From Ignavibacteria bacterium (GTDB lineage Bacteria > Bacteroidota > Ignavibacteria > Ignavibacteriales > Ignavibacteriaceae), in the NCBI GenBank assembly GCA_030648225.1, contig JAUSIA010000280.1, positions 1 through 10,460 on the forward strand: DNA of 10,460 nt, written 5' to 3'. Shown here piece by piece: positions 1 through 6,294 of this stretch. Below the pieces are notes generated by a model, which was given only the letters and a program-made list of their open reading frames with translations, made no database searches and was not told the DNA's origin. Made by a program: the position numbers and the translations under genes. Each line of letters opens with the position of its first letter. Position 1 is the first letter of the stretch.

Positions 1-382
1 TGCACCAATAATTCCCGGTTTAAATGATAAGGAGATTCCTGAAATACTTAAGGAGGCATCTGAAAGAGGTGCTGCTTTTGCCGGTTATATTATGCTTAGA
101 CTTCCTTATGCAGTTAAAGATCTTTTCATAGAATGGTTGAAACGAGAATATCCATTAAAAGCTTCTAAAATTATAAGCAGTATTAAATCAATCAGAGGTG
201 GAAAACTTAATTCATCGGAATGGGGTGTGAGATTTAAGGGAGAAGGAGAGCTTGCAGATACAATAAAAAATCTTTTTAAGATAAGCTGCGGAAAATATGG
301 TTTGAATAAGAGAGATTTTAATCTTACCAGAAAGCATTTCAAAGTTTTTTCAAAAGATAATCAATTAAAACTTTTTGCGTAG
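1..382 (+). CDS. PA0069-family radical SAM protein (SplB-like), C-terminal part only
   Basis: The reading frame is already open at base 2 and runs to a TAG at 380-382, so only the last 126 residues of the protein are here. The part seen carries the pattern I associate with the C-terminal half of PA0069-type radical SAM proteins (COG1533, related to spore photoproduct lyase): APIIPGLND at the left edge, then RLPYAVKDLFIEWL, a PLKASKI stretch, RGGK, and WGVRFKGEGELA. The radical SAM Cys motif would lie upstream, outside the window. The substrate of this family is not established, so no reaction is assigned. An internal ATG at 92 would give a 96-residue protein, but the conserved IIPGLND segment lies before it and shows that the gene starts further left. 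The assignment rests on remembered family patterns. Confidence 0.85.
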   Translation, partial: APIIPGLNDKEIPEILKEASERGAAFAGYIMLRLPYAVKDLFIEWLKREYPLKASKIISSIKSIRGGKLNSSEWGVRFKGEGELADTIKNLFKISCGKYGLNKRDFNLTRKHFKVFSKDNQLKLFA

Positions 383-456
383 TCTGGTGGCAATATTTTT
401 CTTATTTTAGGCAACCAATAAATACTTACATCTAACTCCAAAAGTTTTTATACTAT

Positions 457-675
457 ATGGCAAAAAAGAATATAAAAAAGAAAGAAAGACAGATAGGTAA
501 AACAAAGGTTGAGAAAAAACATCTCATTGATCCCAGATATAAAAATGCTTTCTGGACAACGGTAATACTAATTGTGCTATTAGTATTTTTTATTGTTAAT
601 AATACACGTAAAGAACCGGAAAGGGGACCATATCCGCCAAATTATAACGGTCCAAAAGTTGAAATTCAAAAATAA
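457..675 (+). CDS. Small Lys-rich single-pass membrane protein of unknown function
   Basis: This is a 72-residue protein. Residues 1-21 are very rich in Lys (MAKKNIKKKERQ), residues 31-48 form one hydrophobic helix, and the tail is polar and Pro-rich (GPYPPNYNGP). The positive N-terminus suggests an N-in, C-out inner-membrane topology. No family is recognised. There is no good Shine-Dalgarno sequence before the ATG, only an AT-rich leader, which is not unusual in Bacteroidota. The gene ends 40 bases before the likely start of the thioredoxin lipoprotein gene and probably shares a transcript with it. The composition and clear membrane segment favour a real gene. An overlapping frame on the plus strand (from 593) is the upward extension of the thioredoxin frame and is not thought to be translated here. 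Confidence 0.6.
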   Translation: MAKKNIKKKERQIGKTKVEKKHLIDPRYKNAFWTTVILIVLLVFFIVNNTRKEPERGPYPPNYNGPKVEIQK

Positions 676-715
676 AAGAGTGAAAGTTTTAAAAAATAAA
701 AAAGGAATTATTAAA

Positions 716-1249
716 GTGAGCAGATATTTTTTATTAGTATTCTTTATTGGTGTATCGCTTAATGTTTTTGGCTGCAGCAAAGAGAGCAACGAACCGGAGC
801 AAAACCAAACTAATTATAATTCAGCTCAGGAAGAAAGTAAAGCACCAGATTTTACTTTAGTAAGTACAGATGGTAAAAAAATTAATCTATCTGATTATAA
901 AGGTAAAGTTGTTATACTTGATTTCTGGGCAACATGGTGTGGACCTTGCAGGAAAGGAATTCCCGATCTTGTATCAATTCAGAATAGTTACAAAGATAAA
1001 GTTGTTGTTATAGGAATTTCACTCGATGATGACCGGACAAAAAATGATATACTCCCTTTTATGAAAGAGTACGGAGTTAATTATCCTGTGGTTTATGGTA
1101 CTTCGGAAGTTGTAACGAACTATGGAAGTATACGTGCTATACCAACCAGCTTTATAATTGATCAAAATGGAAATTTAGTGGATAAATATATCGGCCTGGT
1201 TTCAAAGGAAATTTATCTCAACAGGATAAAAGGTCTTTTAGGCTCTTAA
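716..1249 (+). CDS. TlpA/ResA-like thioredoxin-fold lipoprotein
   Basis: This is a membrane-anchored thiol-disulfide oxidoreductase expected to act on the outer face of the inner membrane or in the periplasm, for example reducing cytochrome c apoproteins or other exported proteins. From the chosen start it has 177 residues: a lipoprotein signal peptide (residues 1-19, lipobox VFG-C20), a polar linker rich in Glu/Asn, then an AhpC/TSA-Redoxin-type thioredoxin domain with APDFTL (43-48), the active site WCGPC (74-78, Cys75/Cys78) and the cis-Pro loop IPT (Pro143). I chose the GTG at 716 because AAGGA lies 9 bases upstream and because it puts the signal peptide at the N-terminus. The same frame is open back to an ATG at 593 and has another GTG at 680, but both would put a Lys-rich extension before the signal peptide. 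Which protein it reduces cannot be told from the sequence. Confidence 0.88.
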   Translation: MSRYFLLVFFIGVSLNVFGCSKESNEPEQNQTNYNSAQEESKAPDFTLVSTDGKKINLSDYKGKVVILDFWATWCGPCRKGIPDLVSIQNSYKDKVVVIGISLDDDRTKNDILPFMKEYGVNYPVVYGTSEVVTNYGSIRAIPTSFIIDQNGNLVDKYIGLVSKEIYLNRIKGLLGS

Positions 1250-1471
1250 TTATTTCCTGAACAGATAAATTATCAGGCTGATAATAAGACTTAATAATAA
1301 TGAAGTAACTATAGGGAAGTAAAAAGTAAAATTCTTTTTCTTTATATAGATATCTCCGGGCAGTTTTCCAAGAAAAGGAATTTTATCACCAAACAAAAAA
1401 AGCGTACCGAGTATTACAATAAATATTCCCGCAAAGATTAAAACCTTTCCAACTTGCTGAAACTCAAACAT
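1250..1471 (-). CDS. DUF2905 family membrane protein
   Basis: This is a 73-residue protein with two hydrophobic helices (about 6-27 and 51-70) and a short loop containing the family signature LGKLPGDI (34-41), then NFTFYFPIVTSLLLSLI. That layout and wording match DUF2905, a small integral membrane family of unknown function and about this length. The start is supported by AAAAAGGA 7 bases upstream of the ATG on the minus strand. The stop codon (1250-1252) touches the stop of the converging thioredoxin gene (1247-1249) with no base between, so the two transcripts must overlap at their 3' ends. No function is assigned. Confidence 0.85.
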   Translation of the reverse strand: MFEFQQVGKVLIFAGIFIVILGTLFLFGDKIPFLGKLPGDIYIKKKNFTFYFPIVTSLLLSLIISLIIYLFRK

Positions 1472-1548
1472 AACTTTTTCCTTTTTGAACCACTCTGTAA
1501 ATTTTAGTATTATAACTCAAGGTGAACGCTTAAATTCTCGGTGATTAG

Positions 1549-1636
1549 AAACCGTTGAAACGGTTATAAAAGTAAGTGTTTGTTTAATAGCCCACGACTT
1601 AAGTCGTGGGCTGCTAATAACCGTTTTTAACGGTTT
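1549..1636. repeat. REP-like palindrome cluster (hairpin - 24-base palindrome - hairpin)
   Basis: Three palindromic units lie in the gap between the DUF2905 and DoxX genes. The first is a hairpin with arms AACCGTT (1550-1556) and AACGGTT (1559-1565). The second is a perfect 24-base palindrome at 1589-1612 whose half is AGCCCACGACTT. The third is a hairpin with the same arms, AACCGTT (1619-1625) and AACGGTT (1629-1635), and a TTT loop. The outer two share arm sequence, and the central one is GC-rich in an AT-rich gap. This looks like REP/BIME-type intergenic repeats spread by RAYT (Y1 transposase-like) enzymes, though no transposase is in the window. It could fold in RNA or DNA; no T-run follows, so a plain terminator is less likely. 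Confidence 0.75.
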
Positions 1637-1728
1637 ACTAAAACAAGCGGTCAATTTGAATATTATAAAATAAAATTATTGAATATAAAATCCACTTTTT
1701 TTTATTGTTATCAAATTCAGGAGTTTAA

Positions 1729-2148
1729 ATGTTAAATTTTTTATCAAAATACCAGGATGTTGCTTTATTAGTTGCAAGATTAGGTATTGGCTTAAGTTAC
1801 ATTATAGTTCATGGAGGGAAAATATTAATTGGTGGCCCCGAAAGATGGGAATCAACAGGTAATGAAATTAAAAATCTTGGTATTGAATTCTTTCCTGTCT
1901 TTTGGGGATTTATGGCTGCATTTTCAGAATCAATTGGAGGTCTGCTTCTTATACTCGGTTTCTTTTTCAGACCTGCTGCTGCTTTGATTTTAATTACAAT
2001 GTTTGTTGCTGCAACAAGGCATTTTTCCAATGGTGATCCGTTATCCAAAATTGCTTACCCAATAGAAATGGGAATGATTATGATTCTGTTTTTATTTATT
2101 GGTGCAGGGAAATATAGCCTGGATAGAATTTTTTGGAAGAAAAAATAA
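1729..2148 (+). CDS. DoxX family integral membrane protein
   Basis: This 139-residue protein has four hydrophobic segments (about 10-30, 55-78, 82-96, 112-126). It has the DoxX-type features ARLGIGLSYIIVHGGKIL near the N-terminus (Arg17, His28-Gly29-Gly30), the second-helix acidic residue in FSESIGGLLLILG (Glu67), and RPAAALILITMFVA. Length and layout are normal for the family. DoxX-like proteins are membrane proteins linked in different organisms to terminal quinol oxidases or to oxidative/thiol stress, and the role here is unknown. CAGGAG sits 5 bases before the ATG and supports the start. It stands alone, after the repeat cluster and before a terminator hairpin. Confidence 0.85.
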   Translation: MLNFLSKYQDVALLVARLGIGLSYIIVHGGKILIGGPERWESTGNEIKNLGIEFFPVFWGFMAAFSESIGGLLLILGFFFRPAAALILITMFVAATRHFSNGDPLSKIAYPIEMGMIMILFLFIGAGKYSLDRIFWKKK

Positions 2149-2187
2149 AGTTTGTTCAGAAATGGGTAAGACTTAGATAGATGCTAA

Positions 2188-2220
2188 ACAAACCCAATTT
2201 CTTTAAGAAATTGGGTTTGT
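2188..2220. terminator. Bidirectional intrinsic terminator between doxX and the PorV/PorQ-family gene
   Basis: A long, perfect stem is formed by 2188-2201 (ACAAACCCAATTTC) and 2207-2220, with a five-base loop TTTAA. The hairpin begins 39 bases after the DoxX stop and ends 2 bases from the stop of the converging minus-strand gene. On the minus strand it is followed by a T-rich run (TTTAG after TTTGT), and on the plus strand by AATTAAATT. It can therefore end transcription from both sides. Confidence 0.8.
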
Positions 2221-2222
2221 AA

Positions 2223-3269
2223 TTAAATTCCTTCTCTTAAAAATCTTGGTTCTTCTAATGTTAGGATTAAAGAAATCCTATGTGTATCGGGCAGCCTGTC
2301 CAATTCAGCATAGCTGAATCTTGCGAATGAATAATCAATGTTAAGTTTTGGAAGTTTAATGCCTGCACCAACTGTAAACTGTTTCACATCATTATAGCCG
2401 CCGCGTATTGAGAAAAGGTTTTTGAAAGTATATTCAAGACCAACATGTGTGTCGAAACTTACTGGGCCTAAATTTCCATATGCTGATGATCTTCTGTTTT
2501 CGAAACGCACATCCAAATCCACCGCAGGAGTAACAATGCCGCCAAGAATTTTCAGCATATAAGCAGCACCAACTTTTGCAGTCGGTGAGACAAGTTCATT
2601 TCTTCCGGTACTCCATGCAACAAGAGTTGTTGTAACATCCTGGATGTTTGCACCAACATAGAGGTTTTCAATCGGTGTATATAAAGCTCCAACATCAAAA
2701 CCAATTCCTGTTGCTCCAAATTCAGCAATATCTCTTCTTATTATTTTAACGTTAGCTCCCCAGTAAAAATTTTCAGAATGTCTCTTTGCAAAAGAAAGAT
2801 AAAAAACCCAATCCTGATCACTAAATTCCTTGATCCAAGCTGGGTTAATTCTTGCATTTGGATTCCTTATATCATAAATAACAGTTCCTGGTTGACTTCT
2901 ATCCTCCAATGCTTCTCTCGTATCAGGAATTCCATCCACTCCTAATCTTACCGCGCTTATTCCAAAGGTCATATCAGTTCCAAAAGGAATAGCTACAGAG
3001 CCATAATCGTAATTAACAAGGTTACCAAAATGTTCAGCATGCATTAAAGATATTTGGGGATAGTTAAGATTTGCAAGCCCTGCCGGATTATAATAACCTG
3101 CTGTAATATCGTTAGCAATGGCGGTAAAAGCTCCGCCCATACCAAGCGCTCTTCCTCCAACACCGATAGCCATAAACTCACCGGCGTACTTGCCAAATAC
3201 AGTCTGAGCATTAAGATTTGGAATGGAGACAAGAAGAATCCCCAATATTAGTATAAGTTTTTTTGGCAT
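2223..3269 (-). CDS. PorV/PorQ family outer-membrane beta-barrel protein
   Basis: This 348-residue exported protein has a signal peptide (about 1-21, ending LNA-QT) followed by the family hallmark GGRALGMGGAFTA (38-50) and DITAGYYNPAGLA (54-66). The remainder alternates short aromatic and polar strands and turns typical of a FadL-like barrel (for example FGISAVRLG, VFYLSFAKR, YWGANVKIIRR, GLEYTFKNLFSIRGGY) and ends with LNIDYSFARF. Known members PorV and PorQ serve the T9SS, where PorV shuttles cargo to the attachment complex, but the family in Ignavibacteria is large and many members are uncharacterised. A T9SS cargo protein at the right edge of the window shows the system is present. GGGAG lies 9 bases before the ATG. 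The gene lies downstream of gpmA on the same strand, with a repeat between, so it may have its own promoter. Confidence 0.87.
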   Translation of the reverse strand: MPKKLILILGILLVSIPNLNAQTVFGKYAGEFMAIGVGGRALGMGGAFTAIANDITAGYYNPAGLANLNYPQISLMHAEHFGNLVNYDYGSVAIPFGTDMTFGISAVRLGVDGIPDTREALEDRSQPGTVIYDIRNPNARINPAWIKEFSDQDWVFYLSFAKRHSENFYWGANVKIIRRDIAEFGATGIGFDVGALYTPIENLYVGANIQDVTTTLVAWSTGRNELVSPTAKVGAAYMLKILGGIVTPAVDLDVRFENRRSSAYGNLGPVSFDTHVGLEYTFKNLFSIRGGYNDVKQFTVGAGIKLPKLNIDYSFARFSYAELDRLPDTHRISLILTLEEPRFLREGI

Positions 3270-3350
3270 TAAGCTGAACTCCCGTTAATACTTTTATTTC
3301 AAAAATGGTGAAAAAAGATTGACAAATTGGTTTTGAAAGTCAAGGCTAAT

Positions 3351-3420
3351 AAGTGGCAGTACTCAGTCGACAAGGGATTTAGAAGATTGTCAACTGCCTA
3401 CTGAAGACTGCCTACCACTT
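3351..3420. repeat. ACTGCC-type intergenic inverted repeat
   Basis: This short intergenic repeat has matching outer arms AAGTGG (3351-3356) and CCACTT (3415-3420), inner arms GGCAGT (3355-3360) and ACTGCC (3407-3412), and a central GACAA/TTGTC pair (3369-3373 with 3387-3391). Its right side also holds a direct repeat, ACTGCCTA, at 3393 and 3407. It abuts the gpmA stop codon and overlaps it by one base, so it would be the first structure in the 3' end of the gpmA transcript. It could fold into an imperfect hairpin. A terminator role is possible, but there is no T-run. Confidence 0.55.
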
Positions 3421-4166
3421 CACTTCGCCTTCCCCTGGTTTGCCACTGCCTTTGCAGCTTTCTCAATTTCTTCAGGATCGCCGAGATAATAACTCTTAGT
3501 CGCTTTTAAATCTTCTGTAAGTTCATACACTAAGGGAATACCCGTTGGTATGTTTAATTTAACAATCTCGTCATTAGAAACATTATCTAAATATTTTACA
3601 AGCGCCCTTAAACTGTTTCCGTGCGCAGCAATTAAAACCTTTTGGCCAGATTTAATCATAGGTGATATTGTAGTTTGCCAAAAGGGAAGAAAACGCTCAA
3701 CAGTATCCTTAAGACATTCAGTTAATGGAATTTCCTTTTCCTTAAGATCTTTATAACGAGGATCATTTCCCGGATAACGCTCATCAGATTTTGCTAATGC
3801 CGGAGGTTGAATATCATAACTTCTTCTCCAGATCTTAACCTGGTCATCACCATATTTTTGCGCAGTTTCAGATTTGTTCAATCCTTGAAGAGCACCATAA
3901 TGTCTCTCATTCAATCTCCAGGAACGAATAACAGGTATCCACATTAAATCCATTTCATCAAGAACAATCCATAAAGTTCTTATAGCTCTCTTAAGAACGG
4001 AAGTATATGCAATATCAAAAAGGAAACCTTCTTTTTTTAAAATCTGCCCGGCTTTTTTTGCTTCATCTTTTCCTTTTTCGGATAAGTCAACATCTGTCCA
4101 GCCGGTAAAACGATTTTCTTTGTTCCAGATACTTTCTCCGTGGCGAAGCAAAACTATTTTATACAT
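3420..4166 (-). CDS. gpmA: 2,3-bisphosphoglycerate-dependent phosphoglycerate mutase
   Basis: It interconverts 2- and 3-phosphoglycerate in glycolysis and gluconeogenesis in the cytoplasm, through a phosphohistidine intermediate. The 248-residue product contains [20 protein letters not shown] with the catalytic RHGE (His9), the phosphate-binding Arg60, [13 protein letters not shown] with the acid/base Glu87, and [10 protein letters not shown] with the second catalytic His182. Length agrees with E. coli GpmA (about 250). Two ATG codons stand side by side at 4169 and 4166. GGAG at 4172-4175 is 2 bases from the first and 5 from the second, so I take the second as the start; the other choice adds only one Met. 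The gene diverges from the lipoprotein gene at 4342, and the 170-base AT-rich gap should hold both promoters. Confidence 0.96.
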   Translation of the reverse strand: MYKIVLLRHGESIWNKENRFTGWTDVDLSEKGKDEAKKAGQILKKEGFLFDIAYTSVLKRAIRTLWIVLDEMDLMWIPVIRSWRLNERHYGALQGLNKSETAQKYGDDQVKIWRRSYDIQPPALAKSDERYPGNDPRYKDLKEKEIPLTECLKDTVERFLPFWQTTISPMIKSGQKVLIAAHGNSLRALVKYLDNVSNDEIVKLNIPTGIPLVYELTEDLKATKSYYLGDPEEIEKAAKAVANQGKAK

Positions 4167-4341
4167 CATTACTCCATTAATATCTAAATTAAATTTTCAC
4201 AAGTAAAAATATTAAATAAAATTGAATTAGTCTTTTTTAATATCAGGGAAATATAAGTTTTTATAAAATAGATTTAACGCAAACGCTTTCTTACATGTCT
4301 AAGCTGTTAGGAAGAAAAAATTAAAGGTAAAGGGCATTAAA

Positions 4342-5175
4342 ATGAAAAAAATATTTATGCTTCTGTTGGCGATAATTCCAATTTTTTTAAGCGGCTGCGG
4401 TAATGAAGAAGTGAAGAGCATTTGGAACGATAATGCAATTGTGATTGATGGAAACCAAACAGACTGGCTGGGAAAACTTAAATATTTAGCGGATGAAAAA
4501 TCTGCTGTAGGAATAGCAAATGACTGTGAAAATTTATACTTGTGCCTGGCAACGAGTGATACTTCAAAAATGTTTCAGCTTTTTATAACAGGTTTTACTG
4601 TCTGGTTTGAACCGCAAAATGGCAGGGAAAGAATAGGGATTCAATATCCATTGAGATCCGATGAAATAGACGGAATGATGTCCATGCGGAACAGGCAGGG
4701 AGGACAGAGACCTGATTTTAATGTCAGGTTAGATGAATTTAAAAGTTCGCAGACTGAATTTAGAATTGTTAATGCGGATAATTTCCCGCTGACTTCTTAC
4801 AGTCTTAAAAATGATATAGGAATAAATATCGACATTGGTTATCAGATGGGGTTATTAGTTTATGAAATGAAAATACCGCTAAAAAGTGATCTTGCCGGGG
4901 ATCATATTTTAAACTTATCGCCTGGAGATGAATTTAGCTTAGGTTTTGAGTCAGGTGAATTTAATAGAGGCAGTTTTGGAAAACGCGGTGAAGGTTCAGG
5001 ATTCGGAATGGGAAATACTCCGCCGGACGGTGGTATGGGCGGAAGAGACGGCGGAATGGAAGGAAGAGGTGAAATGCCTCCTGGAGGTGGAATGGGAAGA
5101 GGCGGACAAAGACCAGGTTTTGAAAAAATTGATTTTGAAGTATCTGTTAAACTTGAGGCAGGCAATTATTATTAA
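4342..5175 (+). CDS. Lipoprotein with CBM9/DOMON-like N-terminal part and Gly/Met-rich tail
   Basis: This 277-residue protein has a clear lipoprotein signal peptide (lipobox LSG-C19). Residues 32-80 (AIVIDGNQTDWLG... SAVGIANDCENLYLCLATSD) have the style of CBM9/DOMON-like beta-sandwich domains: the IDG-x-x-x-DW opening and the VGIANDCENLYLCL strand pair. These domains bind sugars or heme in other proteins. Residues about 206-260 are low-complexity, rich in Gly, Met, Arg and Pro (GMGN, GGMGGRDGGM, PPGGGMGRGGQRPG). A final strand-like segment (FEVSVKLEAG) then follows, so the Gly/Met stretch is probably a long loop of the sandwich and not a free tail. A smaller MMSMRNRQGGQRP patch lies at 112-124. 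AAAGGG is 7 bases before the ATG. The ligand is unknown, and the domain call is moderate because it rests on a short opening motif. Confidence 0.7.
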   Translation: MKKIFMLLLAIIPIFLSGCGNEEVKSIWNDNAIVIDGNQTDWLGKLKYLADEKSAVGIANDCENLYLCLATSDTSKMFQLFITGFTVWFEPQNGRERIGIQYPLRSDEIDGMMSMRNRQGGQRPDFNVRLDEFKSSQTEFRIVNADNFPLTSYSLKNDIGINIDIGYQMGLLVYEMKIPLKSDLAGDHILNLSPGDEFSLGFESGEFNRGSFGKRGEGSGFGMGNTPPDGGMGGRDGGMEGRGEMPPGGGMGRGGQRPGFEKIDFEVSVKLEAGNYY

Positions 5176-5530
5176 GGTACGAATGCACTTAGAGACATTA
5201 AATAGTCTTTGTTACGCGCCGTAGTATCCTCTTGCAATTTTTTGCGGCGTAAAGAATTGTGCTAAATGGGCTTGAGGTGTTGAAACAGCAGAAAAAGAAT
5301 AATTATCTCCCTATTCTTAAGTAACAAGTTCTCTATTATTTCGTTATCAATCATTTTGATCTAAAATAATAATGAGTATTAATATAAAAAATACATTTAT
5401 TACTTACTTTATTAAAGAGAGGAATCCTCTATCAGATTTTAAGTTCATGCAAGCTTATAGACTTCAACCGTCTCAGTTCTTCCTTTAGCATTAACTGAAC
5501 CGAGAAATTGAGAAGTGATATTGGTAAGTT
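5176..5530. other. Gene-free AT-rich stretch with decayed coding remnants
   Basis: This 355-base interval has no intact gene. It holds the cyclase remnant described separately (5445-5534, minus) and a weaker open stretch on the minus strand (5212-5310). The part between, about 5311-5440, is very AT-rich and shows no convincing promoter, terminator or repeat. No intrinsic terminator was found for the minus-strand operon that ends here. Confidence 0.6.
5212..5310 (-). pseudogene. Possible coding remnant, unassigned
   Basis: On the minus strand 32 codons are open between a TAG (5311-5313) and a TAA (5212-5214). The translation, ending in FTPQKIARGYYGA, has a balanced, protein-like composition in an otherwise AT-rich gap. 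There is no start codon and no family is recognised. It may be the tail of a lost gene or may be chance. Confidence 0.25.
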
Positions 5531-5534
5531 CTAA
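5445..5534 (-). pseudogene. Remnant of the C-terminus of a class III adenylate/guanylate cyclase
   Basis: Thirty codons on the minus strand, ending in TGA at 5445-5447, translate to a 29-residue tail containing FLGSVNAKGRTETVEVYKL. That is the usual end of class III nucleotide cyclase domains, whose last strands read roughly LG-x-V-x-VKGR-x-EPVEVY. The frame is closed upstream by a TAA at 5535-5537, there is no start codon, and the catalytic core (metal-binding Asp residues, substrate-binding Lys/Asp) is absent. It lies directly after the GAF-domain gene on the same strand but in another frame, overlapping its TAG stop. It is probably what is left after deletion of a GAF-cyclase fusion or of a separate downstream cyclase gene. 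Confidence 0.7.
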
Positions 5535-6028
5535 TTAATGCTAATAATTTCTCCGATTTCTTTCGAGTGGTTAAATAGCTCAATTGCTTTTTCCTGATCA
5601 GACGTTGAAAGATTTTCCATGAAAAAACAAAGTATTAGTAAAACCTTTTCCCCTTTTAATATTGGAATTCCTATTGAAGAATTTAACCTGCTTTTTATTG
5701 CTATTTCAGTTCTCAAAAAATTACTATTGCTAAAAAGATCATTAATCCATAACAAATTCTTTTTCTCCCAAATCTTTCCAATAAAACCAACGCCTTTAGG
5801 AAATTTGTGCATCGAACTAAATTTCGAAAATTTTTCAAAGTAATCTTCATCTTTACTCCAGCACCCCGACCAGATCATAAATGTACTATCCTTGTCAGGT
5901 AACCAGAATTCTCCATAAGCCCAATTATTCAACTGGCAAACATTCTTTACGAGAAACTGGGCTGCTGAATTTATATTTTCCCAGCTTTTTAATTCATTTA
6001 TTAATGTTTTGAATTCAATTGAATCCAT
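5531..6028 (-). CDS. GAF-domain protein, possibly the sensor half of a broken cyclase
   Basis: This 165-residue soluble protein looks like a single GAF domain. It has an N-terminal helix (ELKSWENINSAAQFLVKNVC), AYGEFWLPD, a central KFPKGVGFIGKIWEKKNLLWINDL segment, SSIGIPILKGEKVLLILCFF, then a C-terminal helix LSTSDQEKAIELFNHSKEIGEII. GAF domains bind small ligands or heme or iron and normally sit in front of an output domain such as a histidine kinase, GGDEF or cyclase domain; here none follows. The stop at 5531-5533 cuts the protein just after the helix that usually leads into the output domain, and a cyclase tail follows out of frame. The gene starts 5 bases after the DGC-type gene, so it is co-transcribed as the last gene of the operon. 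It may still work as a stand-alone sensor, or be a truncated relic. Confidence 0.75.
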   Translation of the reverse strand: MDSIEFKTLINELKSWENINSAAQFLVKNVCQLNNWAYGEFWLPDKDSTFMIWSGCWSKDEDYFEKFSKFSSMHKFPKGVGFIGKIWEKKNLLWINDLFSNSNFLRTEIAIKSRLNSSIGIPILKGEKVLLILCFFMENLSTSDQEKAIELFNHSKEIGEIISIN

Positions 6029-6033
6029 TGTAT

Positions 6034-6273
6034 TTATTTTCTCTGAAGTTTAAAGAGTACTCCCTCCTTAATTATTATAAATTTTCGATTGTAACAAGCT
6101 CCAACTCCGGCAATACAGGACATTTCAGCTATTCCTTCTCTATCCATCTTTATTGCAACATCATTTGCAAGCTGTGCAATATTACTGCATCCTGAGCAAG
6201 AATATACCAGCGGTTTATTACCTGCCTGCCGGACAAACAGGTCTGAATTCTGTGAGTTCAATTCTTTCTCCAT
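6034..6273 (-). CDS. Shortened DGC-type putative zinc-binding protein
   Basis: Of its 79 residues, 21-59 match the N-terminal half of the DGC (putative zinc-binding) family: PLVYSCSGCSNIAQLANDVA with Cys26 and Cys29, then REGIAEMSCIAGVG with Cys53. Family members are usually about 110-130 residues and continue to an IDGCPLAC-type Asp-Gly-Cys motif that gives the family its name. Here the match stops at GVGA and is followed by 20 unrelated residues (CYNRKF... to the stop). No continuation of the family was found in the other frames downstream. The three N-terminal Cys remain and Cys60 might partly substitute. The gene starts 21 bases after the four-helix membrane protein gene and ends 5 bases before the GAF gene. 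The function of the family is unknown; members are often near redox or metal genes. Confidence 0.75.
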   Translation of the reverse strand: MEKELNSQNSDLFVRQAGNKPLVYSCSGCSNIAQLANDVAIKMDREGIAEMSCIAGVGACYNRKFIIIKEGVLFKLQRK

Positions 6274-6294
6274 TATTTTAAAAAGTCAATTAAT

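Noticed and set aside
593..715. N-terminal extension of the thioredoxin frame from ATG 593
   Set aside because: It overlaps the small membrane protein gene and would bury the signal peptide behind a Lys-rich stretch; the GTG at 716 has a good ribosome binding site.
2223..3269. Open frames of 60-65 codons on both strands inside the PorV/PorQ-family gene
   Set aside because: They overlap a gene with a signal peptide and family motifs, and their translations look random.
3319..3343. TTGAC ... GTCAA inverted repeat, considered as an FNR/CRP-type site
   Set aside because: The half-sites are 15 bases apart, whereas FNR/CRP sites have about 4-6 between them, and the site lies upstream of no NO-related gene.
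4253..4260. TAAGTTTT as a Bacteroidota-type -7 box (TAnnTTTG) for the lipoprotein gene
   Set aside because: It differs from consensus at the last base and no clear TTG -33 element is at the right distance, so it is not listed as a promoter.
4902..5165. Pro-rich open frame on the minus strand
   Set aside because: It is the antisense of the Gly/Met-rich part of the lipoprotein gene; GGN codons read backwards give Pro. No independent support.
5418..5430. AGAGGA-A-TCCTCT mini palindrome
   Set aside because: A one-base centre and six-base arms in a neutral gap; no T-run and no link to a gene.
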